A stretch of DNA of 16,307 nucleotides. Source: Actinomycetota bacterium. GTDB taxonomy: Bacteria > Actinomycetota > Actinomycetes > Streptosporangiales > Streptosporangiaceae. Below, one piece after another: positions 14,787-16,307 of this stretch. Under the pieces are notes generated by a model. The model was given only the letters and a program-made list of their open reading frames with translations, was not told where the DNA came from and searched no databases. Made by a program: the position numbers and the translations under genes. Where the stretch lies: assembly GCA_003168295.1 (NCBI GenBank), contig PMST01000642.1:32528-48834 (forward strand), written 5' to 3'. The first letter of the stretch is position 1. Every line of letters starts with the position of its first letter.

Positions 14787-16307
14787 TCATTGAACTATGA
14801 AAGCCAGCACGCCGCCGACACACGCCAGGCCCAGGACGACCCAGGTGACGTAGTCGTTGACCACTCCGCTCTGGAAGCGCCGCAGGGGCGCGGTCAGGCC
14901 GGCGCCCGGCTCGTAACCCCGGCGCAGCAGCGGCAGCCGCCGCCAGTACAGCGCCAGGAAGGCCAGGATCAGCGCCCCGACGGCGGAGCCGGCCCCGGTC
15001 AGGACATCGGTGGCGGTGATGCCGGCGGGTTCCGCGGCGGCAATGGCCACCGGATGAGTAATGTGCGCGCCTGCGAGCACGGTGGCGTTGTATCCGGCCT
15101 GGTCCTCGAACCGGATCGCGGCCGCCTGGACCGCCGGGCCGAGCGGCGTGAGAAATCCCATGACGATGGCCGCCACGACCAGGACGGCGGGCGGGATGAT
15201 CATGGTAAGCGGGGTTCGCTGCCGGCCCGAGTCGGTCTCGCTCTTCTCCTCGTCGGCCGCCTTGGCCATCCCGGGGTCCTCAGACGGCGCGTCGCCGAGG
15301 CCGTAGAACACGCCCCCGGCGACGCGGAGCACCGCCCCGCCGGTCAGGATGCCGCAGACGATGAACACCGCCAGGGTCCACGGCACTCCGTGCGCACCTG
15401 CGCTGGTGTCGATGTAGCCCTTGCCGAGAAAGGTCCCGAACGGCGGCAGGTCCGCCAGCCCCAGGCCGGCCAGCGTGAACACCACGCCGGTGACCCGCAA
15501 GGGCCGGCCGCGACCGTGCAGCCAGGTCTCGTTCACCGAGCCCAGCCGGTGCAAGATGATGCCGGTGCACAGGAACAGCGCCGCCTTCACCAGGCCGTGA
15601 CCGGCCACGTAGACGGCGGTGCCGGCCAGGCCAAGCGGCGTCAGCAGCGCGATGCCGGTCAGGAAGATGCCCGCGTGGCTGATGGTGGAGAAGGCCAGCA
15701 TCCGCTTGATATGCCGTTCACGGAAGCAGAACAGCGCTCCGACCACGGCCGTCAGGACACCGAGCGCGAGGAACAGGTGCGAGATGCCGGCCCGGTGCCC
15801 GAGGGCCTGGCCGAACATCGACCAGTAGACCCGGGCGATGCCGTACAGGCCGAGTTCCACCATCACGCCGGAGAACAGCACGCAGACCGGCGTCGGCGCC
15901 ACCGCGTGCGCATCCGCGAGCCAGAAGTGGAAAGGCACGATGGCGCTCTTGATCAGCAGGCCCGAGATAATCAGCAGGAACGCCACGACCACCAGCCGGT
16001 TCGGCGGATGACGGTCGATGTACTCGCCGATCTGGGCCATGTTGAGCGCCCCGGTGCGCCCGTAGATCAGGCCGATGCCCGATAGCGACAGGTACGCGCC
16101 CACGCTGTTGGTGATGGCGAAGTTGAGCGCGCCCTGGATGGGCCCGCGCTCCTCGGGCCTGTAGGCGGTCAGCGCGTAGGCCGCCACCCCCATCAGCTCG
16201 AACCAGACGAACATGTCGAAGATGTCACCGGTGAGGCAGAAACCGACGATGCCCGCGAGAAAGATCAGCATCAGCGTGTGGAAGTAGGTGGCGACCCGCT
16301 CGAAGTA
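14787..16307 (-). CDS. MrpD/NuoN-type proton-conducting membrane subunit, 5'-truncated by window edge
   Basis: A proton-translocating antiporter-like subunit (Mrp Na+/H+ antiporter D, or a related NDH/hydrogenase-linked complex). 506 residues are visible, counted from base 16307; the N-terminus (roughly the first 90-100 residues by family length) lies outside. Channel residues are present: Glu37 in DMFVWFELM (TM5 glutamate), Lys120 in LLIKSAIVPFHFWLADAHA (TM7 lysine), Lys241 in HGLVKAALFL (TM8) and Lys296 in GTFLGKGYI (TM12). GDIFDMFVWFE and LNFAITNSVGAYLSLSGIGLIYG favour the MrpD branch over NuoN. A charged cytoplasmic-looking loop at about 341-365 (rich in Asp/Glu/Lys) interrupts the C-terminal membrane region. 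No other Mrp subunit follows it; instead the next gene is the DUF1275 protein after 4 bp. Partner subunits, if any, must lie beyond the right edge. Confidence 0.88.
   Translation of the reverse strand, partial: YFERVATYFHTLMLIFLAGIVGFCLTGDIFDMFVWFELMGVAAYALTAYRPEERGPIQGALNFAITNSVGAYLSLSGIGLIYGRTGALNMAQIGEYIDRHPPNRLVVVAFLLIISGLLIKSAIVPFHFWLADAHAVAPTPVCVLFSGVMVELGLYGIARVYWSMFGQALGHRAGISHLFLALGVLTAVVGALFCFRERHIKRMLAFSTISHAGIFLTGIALLTPLGLAGTAVYVAGHGLVKAALFLCTGIILHRLGSVNETWLHGRGRPLRVTGVVFTLAGLGLADLPPFGTFLGKGYIDTSAGAHGVPWTLAVFIVCGILTGGAVLRVAGGVFYGLGDAPSEDPGMAKAADEEKSETDSGRQRTPLTMIIPPAVLVVAAIVMGFLTPLGPAVQAAAIRFEDQAGYNATVLAGAHITHPVAIAAAEPAGITATDVLTGAGSAVGALILAFLALYWRRLPLLRRGYEPGAGLTAPLRRFQSGVVNDYVTWVVLGLACVGGVLAFIVQ

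Noticed and set aside
14790..16085. 431-aa open frame antisense to the proton-channel subunit
   Set aside because: Arg/Gly/Gln-rich low-complexity product typical of antisense shadows; the opposite strand is a clear MrpD-type protein.

Overview
The window is about 16.3 kb of very GC-rich, densely packed DNA with short intergenic gaps, frequent GTG starts and strong purine-rich ribosome binding sites. Gene content fits a free-living, soil-type Actinomycetota: GTP-dependent PEP carboxykinase, SufE with an actinobacterial-type sulfurtransferase, ChaB, DUF2795, GH15 and many acyl-CoA-type enzymes. I cannot name the genus; an order such as Streptosporangiales or a relative is a guess from style. 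I see no tRNA, rRNA, CRISPR array, insertion sequence, integrase or attachment site. The longest gap without a gene is 270 bases (9379-9648).

Layout. 1-1485 (+) is the C-terminal four-fifths of pckG, cut by the left edge. 1504-2846 (-) is a two-gene sulfur-transfer operon, sulfurtransferase then sufE, joined by an ATGA overlap. A divergent gap with a recognisable promoter leads to 3061-4695 (+), an acyl/aryl-CoA ligase most like 2-aminobenzoate-CoA ligase. 4713-5622 (-) holds a 66-aa single-pass membrane protein followed by a proline-rich CxxC protein, both of unknown function. 5814-6434 (+) is a PAP2-like membrane protein preceded by short direct repeats. 6625-7959 (+) is a TTC38-like tetratricopeptide protein. 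7985-9378 (-) is an unknown low-charge beta-type protein followed by a crotonase-fold enzyme with an unusual active-site set. 9649-10464 (+) is a class I methyltransferase, convergent with 10506-11444 (-), a PhyH-type Fe/2-oxoglutarate dioxygenase that looks leaderless. 11527-11766 (-) is ChaB. 11927-13726 (+) is a GH15 glucoamylase/trehalase-type hydrolase, followed by two hairpins and a 60-aa DUF2795 protein. 14087-16307 (-) is an MrpD/NuoN-type proton-channel subunit, cut by the right edge, with a DUF1275 membrane protein 4 bp downstream of it.

Functionally this is a mixed chromosomal neighbourhood, not one pathway: gluconeogenic entry (pckG), persulfide delivery (sulfurtransferase plus SufE), CoA-ester chemistry (ligase and crotonase, in separate units), glucan or trehalose hydrolysis, and ion/proton membrane transport. 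I found no convincing new multi-gene system. The stretches most worth a second look are the unknown protein plus crotonase pair (7985-9378), the small membrane/CxxC pair (4713-5622), and the repeat-bearing gaps before the PAP2 and GH15 genes.
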